Below, piece after piece: positions 50,547-59,114 of a stretch of 64,000 nt of DNA. A program made the translations under genes and the position numbers. The DNA is taken from assembly GCA_019637805.1 (NCBI GenBank), contig JAHBVB010000001.1, forward strand, positions 261,875 to 325,874. The letters are read 5' to 3'. Under the pieces are notes generated by a model. The model saw only the letters and a program-made list of their open reading frames with translations, did not search any database and was not told the DNA's origin. This DNA comes from Anaerolineales bacterium. GTDB taxonomy: Bacteria > Chloroflexota > Anaerolineae > Anaerolineales > UBA11579. The stretch's first letter is position 1; every line of letters begins with the position of its first letter.

Positions 50547-53500
50547 ACAGCCTGGACTTGTATGACCTTCAAAAAGGCCTGCACCACTTGCGGGTCGAAC
50601 TGCGTGCCACTGTGCGCCACGAGCTCGGCAATGGCTTCTTCATGGCCCATTGACTTGCGATAGACACGATCATCGGTCATGGCGACATAGGCATCAGCCA
50701 CGCTGATAATGCGCGCAATACGGGGGATCTGCTCCCCCTTGAGTTCATCCGGGTAGCCGCGGCCATCGTAACGTTCCTGATGGGCTCGAATGATGGGAGC
50801 AACACCTTCGAGGTATTTGACACCTTCCACGATGTGGGCGCCGATCTCCGGGTGGCGGCGCATGATGGCCGTCTCATCCGGGGTCAGATCGCCGGGCTTG
50901 CGCAAAATCTCATCCGGCACGCCAATCTTGCCAATGTCGTGCAGCAAGCCGGCCCAAAGAATATCGAGCTGTTCGTCCGATGTGCAGCCCAATTCCTGGC
51001 CGGTCAGCACAGCCAGGTCGGCCAACCGGCGGCTGTGTCCGCTGGTGTAGCTGTCACGCACATCAATGGCGCTGGCCAGGGCAGTCACCGTCTGCACATA
51101 AGCTTCCTGGGCGTCTTCGAAGAGGCGCGCATTCTCCAGGGCAATGGCGGCGTGGGCGGCGAAGACAGAGACCAGCTGGGCATCCTTGTGGGTGAACTGA
51201 TTTTCCTGGTAGCCATCCACCGTCAGCATACCAATGCAGCGCCCGCGCGCCACCAGCGGCGCGCCGATCCACGACACGATATTTTCGATGCCCGGCATGA
51301 CGATCCACTCCGGCTGCTGGTGGACGTTGCCATGCAGGATGGTTTCGTGGTCGAAGATGATCGGATGCATTAGCCGGTTTTCTTCCAGGGGAATTTCCAT
51401 GCCGAGCAAGCTCTCATCCAAGGCGCCGGCCAAAGCCTGTAACTTGAGATGCCCATTTTCTCTGATCTGGATGGAGGCGCTCTCAAAGGGCACGACCTGA
51501 TTGAGCTGCTCGAGGATCAGGTTCAAGACCTTGGCCCGGTCGGTCTCGCTGTTGAGGATGGCGGCCACTTCACGCAGGGTTTCCGCCTGCTGGCGCTGGG
51601 CACGCTCAGAGCCGAACAGGCGCAGTTTCTCGATGGCATTGGCCAACTGGTTGGCAATCGTCTCCATCAGGCGCAAATCACGGTCACTAAAAGCATCCAG
51701 CTGGGCGCTCTCGGCATTGATCACGCCGATGACCCGCTGGCTGTTGTTCAGCAGCGGCACGCACAATTCAGAGCGCATGCTGCTGCTGACATTCAGGTAA
51801 TTGGGCTCTTTGCGCACGTCGGGAACCCGCCAGGACGTGCCGCTGCTGGCGACCTTGCCGACCACACCCTGCGACAGGTGGACCCGGCGGCGCTTGATCT
51901 CGTCTGAAATACCGCGATAGCTGCGGTTGACGGTCAGATGCTCACCGTTGGGCTCCAGCATCAGGAAACCAAACTGGTCAGGATAGACGCTGTCGCCAAT
52001 CACTTCCGTGGCGCGTTCGAGCAGCTCTTCTTCGCTCTTGGCGTTTAGCGCCGCCTGGCTAATCGAGTGCAGTACGGTCAATTCTTGCAGTTGTCGTCTT
52101 GTGGAATCGAAAAGATCGATGCCTTCCAAGGCCACCGAGATCTGTTCGCACAGCGTGGTCAGGGCGCCCACTTCGTAAGAGTCGAAAGCGTTAGGTTGGT
52201 CGCTTTCAATATTCAGCAGGGCGACCACGCGTTTGTAGATCTTGATCGGAATGACCAGCTCGGACTGGATGGCTTCATGCCCGTCCACCAGCAGGTAGCC
52301 GGCTCGCTGGTGGACGTTGTTGACCACAATAGGTTTACCGGTAGCCGCCGCCTCGCCCAGCAGGCCGACCCCAAAAGGCTGGCGGTAGCCGCCCCGGGCC
52401 TTCATCAGCGGGGTGAAGCTGCCGGCAGCTTGAGCCACTCTGTATTCCCGGCTGGTCTCGTCCACCAAGGCTATGTCGGTGGAGGTGTACTGCATGTCTG
52501 TGTTCAAGCGCTCGACAACGATCTGGAACAGCTTATCGGTGTCCAGCACGCCGCTCATTTCCCCGGTGAGCTTGTTAAGCACACTGAGTTGGCGGGCGCG
52601 GCGTTCTTCGGCGGCGGCGGTGCGCAGCCGCTCAATGCCGCCGGCCAGTTGGCCCGCAAAGGTAAGCAAAATACGTTCATCTTTTTCGCTGAAATGATCG
52701 GCCTTTTGGCTTTCGGCGTTGATCACCCCTATCACGCGGTCGCCAATCTTCATGGGCACACACAGCTCAGAAAGGGTCTGGGTGTCGTACCCCAGATAAT
52801 TCTTCAGTTTGCGTACATCAGCCACTCGCTGCGCTTTGCCGGTTTTGGCTACCTGGCCGGTGACGCCCTGGCCCAACTCAATCACATTCTGGTGGATGGC
52901 GTCTTCACTCTGATAAGAGGGATGGATCTGCAAACGGTTTTCCGTCTGGTCCAGCATGATCACGCCGAAGTTGTCGGGATACAAACTATCCCGGATGAGG
53001 TCTGTGGCGCGGACAATAAGTTGGTCTTCATCCGTGGCTTCAGTGGCCGCCGTGGATACCTGGTAGAGGATGCTGAGTTCCTGCAACTGGCGGTTGGTGG
53101 CTTCAAAGAGGTGGGCGTTCTCTACAGCCACGGCAGCCTGGTGGCAGAGGGTCTGCGCCAGGTAGATCTCCCGGTCGCTAAACTCTCGTGACAGGCGGGT
53201 CTCATGCAGCTCCACCACGCCCACCAGGCGGTTCTGCGCCACCAGGGGCAGCAGCAGTAAAGCGTGCACGCCGGCTTTTTTCAGCGCCTGTTTTTCCTTG
53301 CGAGATAAGCCCGTGTTCGCCTGGCTTTTTTGGATGGCGCCGCGCTGCTCTGAGACAGGGATGCCCAGTTTGTCGGCCAGCGTATAGTGGGTCCCCTGCC
53401 GGTCAGGCACGGGGATGCCGGGGTTGGTGTAACGCAGCTTAACCTGCAAAGCTTCCGTATTGGGGTGCCATTCAGAGAACAGGCAGACGGGCACATCAAT

Positions 53501-53713
53501 TAAGCGGGTCAGCTGTTGGGCGATAATTTGCAGAACTTTGTCAACTTCCAGGTTGGAAGCGATGCCCGCGCCGGCGATAGCCAGGGCGGCCAATTCTTCG
53601 ACATACTGCAATTCAACGTTCGAAGCAGAGTCTTCGCGAAGTTGGTCAGTGGGGCGTAATTTCATGCTGTTCGCGTCAACAACAGGCAGCTTTATTCGGG
53701 TTAGCGTGGCCAT
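50543..53713 (-). CDS. Five-GAF HD-GYP cyclic-di-GMP phosphodiesterase
   Basis: 1056 residues, no membrane helix. Five consecutive GAF domains (about 40-205, 210-370, 378-540, 545-700, 705-865) share landmarks such as SELCVPMKIGDRVIGVINAES and SELCVPLLNNSQRVIGVINAES (positions ~315 and ~650), which shows internal duplication of a GAF pair. The C-terminal HD-GYP domain is complete: SGHSRRLADLAV, LLHDIGKIGVPDEIL, RRHPEIGAHIV, AHQERYDGRGYPDELKG and VADAYVAMTDDR. It should hydrolyse c-di-GMP under control of several intracellular ligands. The promoter side faces the two small peptide genes on the same strand, with a terminator between. Confidence 0.93.
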   Translation of the reverse strand: MATLTRIKLPVVDANSMKLRPTDQLREDSASNVELQYVEELAALAIAGAGIASNLEVDKVLQIIAQQLTRLIDVPVCLFSEWHPNTEALQVKLRYTNPGIPVPDRQGTHYTLADKLGIPVSEQRGAIQKSQANTGLSRKEKQALKKAGVHALLLLPLVAQNRLVGVVELHETRLSREFSDREIYLAQTLCHQAAVAVENAHLFEATNRQLQELSILYQVSTAATEATDEDQLIVRATDLIRDSLYPDNFGVIMLDQTENRLQIHPSYQSEDAIHQNVIELGQGVTGQVAKTGKAQRVADVRKLKNYLGYDTQTLSELCVPMKIGDRVIGVINAESQKADHFSEKDERILLTFAGQLAGGIERLRTAAAEERRARQLSVLNKLTGEMSGVLDTDKLFQIVVERLNTDMQYTSTDIALVDETSREYRVAQAAGSFTPLMKARGGYRQPFGVGLLGEAAATGKPIVVNNVHQRAGYLLVDGHEAIQSELVIPIKIYKRVVALLNIESDQPNAFDSYEVGALTTLCEQISVALEGIDLFDSTRRQLQELTVLHSISQAALNAKSEEELLERATEVIGDSVYPDQFGFLMLEPNGEHLTVNRSYRGISDEIKRRRVHLSQGVVGKVASSGTSWRVPDVRKEPNYLNVSSSMRSELCVPLLNNSQRVIGVINAESAQLDAFSDRDLRLMETIANQLANAIEKLRLFGSERAQRQQAETLREVAAILNSETDRAKVLNLILEQLNQVVPFESASIQIRENGHLKLQALAGALDESLLGMEIPLEENRLMHPIIFDHETILHGNVHQQPEWIVMPGIENIVSWIGAPLVARGRCIGMLTVDGYQENQFTHKDAQLVSVFAAHAAIALENARLFEDAQEAYVQTVTALASAIDVRDSYTSGHSRRLADLAVLTGQELGCTSDEQLDILWAGLLHDIGKIGVPDEILRKPGDLTPDETAIMRRHPEIGAHIVEGVKYLEGVAPIIRAHQERYDGRGYPDELKGEQIPRIARIISVADAYVAMTDDRVYRKSMGHEEAIAELVAHSGTQFDPQVVQAFLKVIQVQAV

Positions 53714-53763
53714 CGTCGCTCTCTACTTGCCAGGAAAACCACTGGGGCCTTTTAAAAACCACA

Positions 53764-53790
53764 AGCGAGGGTGAGAACCTTACCCTCGCT
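53764..53790 (-). terminator. Terminator of the small-peptide operon
   Basis: A 9-bp stem (53764-53772 with 53782-53790) followed on the minus strand by TGTGGTTTTT. It separates the peptide genes from the five-GAF gene. Confidence 0.75.
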
Positions 53791-53834
53791 CTAAGGTCTA
53801 ATGGGCCAAAAGGCCGAGTATGAGTCCCAAAAAA

Positions 53835-54050
53835 TTAGGCGGCTACCACATTCGGCTGGATCAGACCGCTCAGATGACGGATAAATTGATCCAGATCCAT
53901 CGCTTGAATGGACATCACAGCCGCGACTTCTTCCTCATTCAACTCGAAAGCACGCAGGTGATCCTTGACTTCGCCATTGAGCAGGGCCGCTTTGAATTCG
54001 TTGTCCAACAAGGCTTGGGTAGCGATTGCGTTCAATTTTAGCTTGGACAT
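53835..54050 (-). CDS. NHLP/Os1348-like leader-type small peptide (possible RiPP precursor)
   Basis: 71 residues starting MSKLKLNAIATQALLDNEF, with the pattern A-x-x-D-x-x-F-x-x-x-L-L, then L-x-x-F-x-L-x-x-E-E-x-x-A and D-L-x-x-F, as in the Nif11/nitrile-hydratase-like leader peptides of ribosomally made, modified peptides (Os1348 branch). The tail after the leader is short (SGLIQPNVVAA) and has no Cys, Ser or Thr-rich core except one Ser. No modifying enzyme is nearby. An ACGAGGAA site precedes the ATG. It lies 39 bp downstream of the repeat peptide gene, in the same operon. It could be a precursor, a chaperone-like leader, or a degenerated copy. Confidence 0.65.
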   Translation of the reverse strand: MSKLKLNAIATQALLDNEFKAALLNGEVKDHLRAFELNEEEVAAVMSIQAMDLDQFIRHLSGLIQPNVVAA

Positions 54051-54089
54051 AATTTCCTCGTACGCTTTCTTAACTATGAAAATGCAAAA

Positions 54090-54281
54090 TTAGTGAGCGC
54101 TGGGGCCGGTGCCGATGCCGCCACCGCGGGGCTGGTTGAACAGCGGACCAGTGCCAATACCACCGCCACGCGGCTGATTGAACAGCGGGCCAGTGCCAAT
54201 GCCACCGCCACGCGGCTGGTTGAACAAGGGGCCGGTGCCGATGCCGCCACCACGCGGTTGGTTCATGTGAATGTTAGTCAT
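54090..54281 (-). CDS. Four-repeat Gly-rich precursor-like peptide
   Basis: 63 residues: a six-residue start (MTNIHM), then four units of NQPRGGGIGTGP separated by Leu-Phe, and a tail SAH. The 14-residue unit is encoded by a 42-bp tandem repeat. The units are identical in protein but differ by three to nine silent base changes, which shows selection for the peptide sequence and argues against a random DNA repeat. A strong GGAGGA site lies 6 nt before the ATG. Repeats of this kind are seen in multi-core precursors cut into several copies of a small peptide, or in structural repeats. No protease or modifying enzyme is encoded next to it. I do not know a named family. Confidence 0.78.
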   Translation of the reverse strand: MTNIHMNQPRGGGIGTGPLFNQPRGGGIGTGPLFNQPRGGGIGTGPLFNQPRGGGIGTGPSAH

Positions 54282-54380
54282 TTGTCTTCCTCCGAAGTTT
54301 GTTTGTGTTTTTGATATGCCGGATGATAGAAGATGCCCTATGAACGTAGGTATGAGCAGGTTTCATGCCATTAAAAAACA

Positions 54381-54404
54381 AAAAACCGCCGGGGGGCGGT
54401 TTTT
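54381..54404 (-). terminator. Terminator of the MalT/BTAD regulator gene
   Basis: A 10-bp stem (54381-54390 with 54395-54404), GGGG loop, with long T-runs on the minus strand. Confidence 0.9.
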
Positions 54405-54423
54405 TCTCGAGCATGCGGCTGTC

Positions 54424-57400
54424 TCAGACCTTGATGGACAGCTGCTGATAGTAGGCGTGCAACTCTGGCAGGGGTTCCGCGTTCAGTTCCTCACGCAGCA
54501 AGGCACGATATTTTTTGAAGTGAGCGATGGCGGTGGAGGGGGAGCCAGCCAGGGCCATGCAGTGCATCAAGGCCAGGTGGACATCGTCGCGATATGGATC
54601 GATCTTGAGGATCTTTTCGAACAAGAGCTTGGCTTCGCGATACTGCTTGTTATCTTTTTCGGCGGCGGCCAGCTCCATCAGGGCATCCAAATAGCGGCTG
54701 CGCAATTCTTCGCGGCGGCGGTCTGACCAATCCATGTAAGTGTCGAGCAGGTAATGGTCGTTGTACAAGTCCAGGGCGCGGCGCAGCATCTCGATCCGCT
54801 CCAGCTTGGAACGGTTGGGCTGGCCGGCCTGGGTCAACAAGTCTTCAAACTGCGCCACGTCATACCAGACCTGGAATGAGGGATGCAGCGCGTACTGCTC
54901 ATTTTCAAAGGTGATGGCATCTTTGGAGCCAAGTGCCTGGCGCACGCGCCACAGGGTGGCGTGAAAGTTGCTGCTGATCTTGCCAGAACTGAAGTCCGGC
55001 CAGAACTCCAGGCCGATGGCGTCTTTGCGTACGCTGCCCTTGTCCAGAATAAAGAAGAACAAGGCGCGCGCCCGGCTGGAGCGCCACACAGCCCCGGGGA
55101 TGACCTGGCCATTTTGGCGAATTTCCCCAAGGCCGAAAGCTTTCACCTCCAACAGAGCCGGTTGAATATCTTCGATCTGCGGCTTGCTCTCCAAGGCTGC
55201 TTTGCCAGTGGCAAAGCGGGCCAGACGGTCCAACAACGTTTGCACCTGGCCGGCGGCGCCGTTCTTGGACAAGAACTGGACAAACTCCGGGTGAAAGCGC
55301 AAAACGGGCACCATGAACTGGTCAAAGCCCAGACGCGCCGATCCTTCCAGCGCCCGGTGCAAATACTTTTTGGCGGCGCGCTCATTGCCGGTATAGAAGC
55401 TGGTGCGGGCAGCCAGCAGCGCCGCCAACACCTGTGACTGCTTGGGCAACTTGGTCTTGGGCCAGTCTGCCAGCACTTTGTCAAATTCCGCCATTGCCAG
55501 CGGCTCTTGCCCCATTTCGGCATAGACGTAGCCGAGTTCCGCCAGGTACTCGGTTTCATCAATGCCGGCGCCCGCCGCTTTGCGCAGCCACTTCATCGAC
55601 TCGTTGTAGCGGCCTTCTTTGCGCTCGAAGCGGCCAAGCGCCAGGTAGGTGCCGGAAAGCTCGGGCAGCTCTTCTTGGTCGAGTGACAAGGCCTGGTCCA
55701 GCAGGGATTTGGCCTCTTGCAGTTCATCGACATCCAACAACAACTCGGCCTGGCCATTGAGGATCGAAATTTGCACCGGCGCCTGCCCGGCGATCTGGGC
55801 ATGCTCCAAGGCCAGTCGGTACTCACGCCAGGCCAAGGCATACTCACCCACCTGGTGATGCAGATAGCCAATGTTGTTGCGCGCCGAGGCCAGTGCGCCG
55901 AGATTGCTGCGGATCTCCACATGAATATCGAGTGTTTCCTGGAAGGCTTTCTGCGCCTCCAGCATGCGGCCCTGGGCCAGTTCGATCAGGCCCAGGTCAT
56001 TCAGGCACTCGGCCAGGTCGTAGGCAAACTGTGTGCGGTTTGGCGTGTCTTCCAAGGCCAGCTGACGCAGACCCGCCGCGGCGGTTTCCAAACTGGCCAC
56101 GGCCAAATCCACGCGGCCCTGATAATAGAGCGGCACCGCTTTGAGGCGTTCCGCCTGAAGCCATTTCTGGCGGCTCTCGGGCTTTTGCGATTTCTTATCT
56201 AACAGACCCTGGGCTTCTTCTGCCAGAGCCAAGGCTTGTTTGTGTTTGCCGGTCAGGCGCAGGATCATGCCGCGGGTAACAATGGCGTTAACGTAAGCAT
56301 CGGTGTCGCTCTCGGCCAGGATCGGCTCTGCCATCTCCAGCAGCTTCAAAGAGGCGGCATAGGCACCCTGGTTGCCCAGGATCTTTGCCTGGTAGAGCAA
56401 GAGGTGCGGTGCCAGGGTGCGCTGGTCCGGCGCTTTCTTGAGGCCATCCACCCAGCGGCTGAGCAGCATCTGGCGGCCTGAGGTGTAGAAATCCACCGCC
56501 ACCTGGTCCATCCAGCGGGCGGCCTCAGGCCGCTCGCCGGAAGCCAGCTTGTGGGCGATAGCCCCTTCCCAGTCACGGCGCTGGTGGTGCCAGTCTGCAG
56601 CGCGCCTGTGCAGGCTCTTGAAACGCGCTTTGTGGTGGCGTTCAAAATAGTCCTGCAGAAATTCGGCGAACAACTGATGGTAGCGGTAACTGGGGCCCTC
56701 CGAAGTTTCGGTGCGGCTGACAAACAGATTGCGCTCCTCGAGGGAACGCAGAAAATTGGCCGAATCTTCTATCTCTAGAACATAGTTGCACAGGGCTTCA
56801 TTGAAGTCGCCCAGCACCGAAGTGGCCAGCATAAAATCGCGCAGGTCCTCGGCCAGGCGGTTGACCACTTCTTCAGCCAGGTAGTTGTAGATGTGTTCGA
56901 CCTTGCCGGTCAGCGAGGGCAGGACCCCGTTTTCCATGGTGCGCAGGGCCAGCAAGATGGCCACGATCCAGCCATCGGCCCGCTCGGCAAACTCCCGGGC
57001 CTGCTCATCGCTGAGCTTGACATGGTGGTTCTGCAAAACCAGTTTTTGCAGCTCGTCCGCCCGGAAGCGCAGTTCGTCCGGGCTGATGGTGACCAGTTCG
57101 TCACGAATGTAGAGGCTGGCGGTTGGGATGCCATAGACGCTGCGCGAGCCGATCAGGATGCGCAGACGGTCTGGCAGGTTTTCCAGCAGGTTCTCAATGA
57201 AGTCAACAATGTGCTGGTTTTCGCCCGCCAAATGGTAGTCGTCCAAGATCAGCAGGGAGAAGTCTTGTACCTTTTGCTCGACTTCATTAATGAAGTCGAT
57301 GGCCAGGCTGCCGGCGTCTGGCTGGCCGCCCAGAGAGACCAGTTTTTCTTCCAGCTCTTCGCCAAACCCATCCACCTGCTGCTGAAAAGAAGCCACCAAA

Positions 57401-57636
57401 TGGCGCACAAACTGCACCAGGTCATTGTCCTCGGCGGCGATACGGTACCAAAAGACCAACGCATCCACGTCGGAGGCAAAATCTACCAGTAGTGTGGTTT
57501 TTCCATAGCCCGCGGGGGCCGAGACGAAGGTCAGCTTGCGATGCAGATTCTGGTGGAGCACGTCAATTAGACGCACACGGCGCAAAACATCTTTGCGCCG
57601 TTGCGGTGGACGTACTTTGGTCAGCAGAATGGCCAT
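54424..57636 (-). CDS. MalT-like ATPase transcription regulator with C-terminal BTAD domain
   Basis: About 1070 residues. An N-terminal STAND/NB-ARC-like ATPase has Walker A in VSAPAGYGKTTLLVDF and Walker B in LLILDDYHL, as in MalT (landmarks RLRILIGSR and FAERADGWIVAILLAL). A long helical TPR region (~340-800) probably binds an effector. The C-terminal ~240 residues have a winged helix (VWRSSRARALFFFILDKG, FHATLWRVRQALG) and a bacterial transcriptional activation domain (BTAD, ALDLYNDHYLLDTYMDWSDRRREELRSRY by position), as in SARP activators, instead of the LuxR helix-turn-helix of MalT. It likely senses a small molecule or peptide. It sits directly upstream of the two small peptide genes on the same strand. 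I use the ATG at 57636. Confidence 0.88.
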   Translation of the reverse strand: MAILLTKVRPPQRRKDVLRRVRLIDVLHQNLHRKLTFVSAPAGYGKTTLLVDFASDVDALVFWYRIAAEDNDLVQFVRHLVASFQQQVDGFGEELEEKLVSLGGQPDAGSLAIDFINEVEQKVQDFSLLILDDYHLAGENQHIVDFIENLLENLPDRLRILIGSRSVYGIPTASLYIRDELVTISPDELRFRADELQKLVLQNHHVKLSDEQAREFAERADGWIVAILLALRTMENGVLPSLTGKVEHIYNYLAEEVVNRLAEDLRDFMLATSVLGDFNEALCNYVLEIEDSANFLRSLEERNLFVSRTETSEGPSYRYHQLFAEFLQDYFERHHKARFKSLHRRAADWHHQRRDWEGAIAHKLASGERPEAARWMDQVAVDFYTSGRQMLLSRWVDGLKKAPDQRTLAPHLLLYQAKILGNQGAYAASLKLLEMAEPILAESDTDAYVNAIVTRGMILRLTGKHKQALALAEEAQGLLDKKSQKPESRQKWLQAERLKAVPLYYQGRVDLAVASLETAAAGLRQLALEDTPNRTQFAYDLAECLNDLGLIELAQGRMLEAQKAFQETLDIHVEIRSNLGALASARNNIGYLHHQVGEYALAWREYRLALEHAQIAGQAPVQISILNGQAELLLDVDELQEAKSLLDQALSLDQEELPELSGTYLALGRFERKEGRYNESMKWLRKAAGAGIDETEYLAELGYVYAEMGQEPLAMAEFDKVLADWPKTKLPKQSQVLAALLAARTSFYTGNERAAKKYLHRALEGSARLGFDQFMVPVLRFHPEFVQFLSKNGAAGQVQTLLDRLARFATGKAALESKPQIEDIQPALLEVKAFGLGEIRQNGQVIPGAVWRSSRARALFFFILDKGSVRKDAIGLEFWPDFSSGKISSNFHATLWRVRQALGSKDAITFENEQYALHPSFQVWYDVAQFEDLLTQAGQPNRSKLERIEMLRRALDLYNDHYLLDTYMDWSDRRREELRSRYLDALMELAAAEKDNKQYREAKLLFEKILKIDPYRDDVHLALMHCMALAGSPSTAIAHFKKYRALLREELNAEPLPELHAYYQQLSIKV

Positions 57637-57744
57637 ACGATGGGCAATAAACTGCAATCCTTCCAATCTAGGTCATCGTAGTCTATTGCGAGTGGCGCGG
57701 CTTTGTCAAGCCGCTGAGCGCAAAACTAATGAAACTGCCTGAAT

Positions 57745-57750
57745 TATAAT
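57745..57750 (+). promoter_or_regulatory. -10 box of the pyrimidine-nucleoside phosphorylase gene, leaderless
   Basis: TATAAT ends 6 nt before the ATG at 57757; the expected transcript start coincides with the ATG. Confidence 0.62.
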
Positions 57751-57756
57751 TTTTGC

Positions 57757-59061
57757 ATGCGTGCTACAGACATCATCATTAAAAAGCGTGACAAACAAGA
57801 ATTAACCCCTGAAGAGATCCGCTTCTTCATTAAAGGATACACGGATGGCAGCATCGCCGACTATCAGGTGGCTGCCTGGGCCATGGCGGTACTGCTGAAT
57901 GGCATGAACGCGGCCGAGACCACTGAGCTGACCCTGGCGATGGCCCGATCCGGCGAAACGCTGGACCTGAGCGGCGTGGTGGACCTGGCCCTGGACAAGC
58001 ATTCCACCGGCGGTGTAGGCGACAAGACCACGCTGGTGGTGGAACCGGTGCTGGCCGCCTGCGGCTGCCGGGTGGGCAAAATGTCCGGGCGCGGCCTGGG
58101 CTTTAGCGGCGGCACGCTGGACAAGATGGAGTCGATCCCCGGCTACCGCACTGACCTGAGCCGGGAAGAGTTCCTGCAGCAGCTGAAAGATGTGGGGCTG
58201 GTGCTCACCGGGCAAACTGGCGACCTGGCCCCGGCCGACGGCAAGCTGTACGCGCTGCGGGACGTCAGCGGCACGGTGGACTCGCCAGCCCTGATCGCGG
58301 CCTCGATCATGAGCAAGAAGATCGCCGCCGGCGCGCAGCGCATTGTGCTGGATGTGAAGGTGGGCCTGGGAGCTTTCATGACCAATCTGGACGATGCTCG
58401 GGCGCTGGCCGAGATGATGGTGGCGATTGGCGCCCAGGCCGGCCGCAAAACGGTAGCGCTGCTCTCCGACATGAACCAACCCCTGGGCCACGCGGTGGGC
58501 AATGCGCTGGAAGTGAAAGAAGCGCTGGACACGCTGCGCGGCGGTGGGCCTGCCGACTTCCGCGAGCATGCCCTGGAAGTGGCGGCGCATTTGCTGGTGC
58601 TGGCCGGAGTGGAAAGTGACCTGCCCGCCGCGCGCCAGCGGGCGGCGGCCAGCCTGGCGGACGGCAGTGCGCTGGAGCGCTTCCGCACGCTGGTAGCCGC
58701 CCAGGGCGGTGATGCCAGCTATGTGGACGACCCAGACAAACTGCCGAGCGCGGCGCTGATCGAAGAAGTGCCGGCCCCGCGCAGTGGCTATTTGCAGACC
58801 ATTCACGCCCGCGAGGTGGGCGAGAGCGCCGTAGAATTAGGCGCCGGCCGCGCCCAGAAGGGCGAACCGATCGACCATAGTGTCGGTTTTGTGATCCATC
58901 ACAAAGTGGGCGACCAGGTGCAGGCGGGGCAGCCGCTGTTCAGCGTACACGCCGGTGATGCGGCCAAGCTGGCCGCCGCCAAAGCGCGCGTGCTGGCGGC
59001 GCATCACTGGAGTGATGCGCCGGTGGAGCCGTTGCCGCTGTTTTACGGGACGATCGAATAA
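57757..59061 (+). CDS. pdp: Pyrimidine-nucleoside (thymidine) phosphorylase
   Basis: 434 residues. It splits uridine, deoxyuridine and thymidine to base and (deoxy)ribose 1-phosphate. The family signature S-G-R-G-L-x-x-T/S-G-G-T-L-D-K appears as SGRGLGFSGGTLDKMESIPG; other landmarks: DKHSTGGVGDKTTLVV, SIMSKKIAAGA and DVKVGLGAFM. The C-terminal barrel-sandwich domain (APRSGYLQTIHAREVG through KVGDQVQAGQPLF) is complete. It is followed by its own terminator. Together with upp this gives uracil salvage. Confidence 0.96.
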   Translation: MRATDIIIKKRDKQELTPEEIRFFIKGYTDGSIADYQVAAWAMAVLLNGMNAAETTELTLAMARSGETLDLSGVVDLALDKHSTGGVGDKTTLVVEPVLAACGCRVGKMSGRGLGFSGGTLDKMESIPGYRTDLSREEFLQQLKDVGLVLTGQTGDLAPADGKLYALRDVSGTVDSPALIAASIMSKKIAAGAQRIVLDVKVGLGAFMTNLDDARALAEMMVAIGAQAGRKTVALLSDMNQPLGHAVGNALEVKEALDTLRGGGPADFREHALEVAAHLLVLAGVESDLPAARQRAAASLADGSALERFRTLVAAQGGDASYVDDPDKLPSAALIEEVPAPRSGYLQTIHAREVGESAVELGAGRAQKGEPIDHSVGFVIHHKVGDQVQAGQPLFSVHAGDAAKLAAAKARVLAAHHWSDAPVEPLPLFYGTIE

Positions 59062-59063
59062 CG

Positions 59064-59092
59064 AAAACTGGCGACCCTTGGTCGCCAGTTTT
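59064..59092. terminator. Bidirectional terminator between pdp and degV
   Basis: A 13-bp stem (59064-59076 with 59080-59092), CTT loop, A-run before and T-run after; 3 nt after the pdp stop. Confidence 0.92.
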
Positions 59093-59114
59093 TATTTCGC
59101 TTGAACCTGTGTGC

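Noticed and set aside
54100-54265. The 42-bp tandem repeat as a CRISPR array or plain minisatellite
   Set aside because: There are no unique spacers, and codon-level conservation shows it is coding.
54093-54314. Plus-strand repeat ORF (73 codons) over the four-repeat peptide gene
   Set aside because: In this frame the base differences between repeats change amino acids, while on the minus strand all are silent; the minus strand also has the ribosome-binding site.
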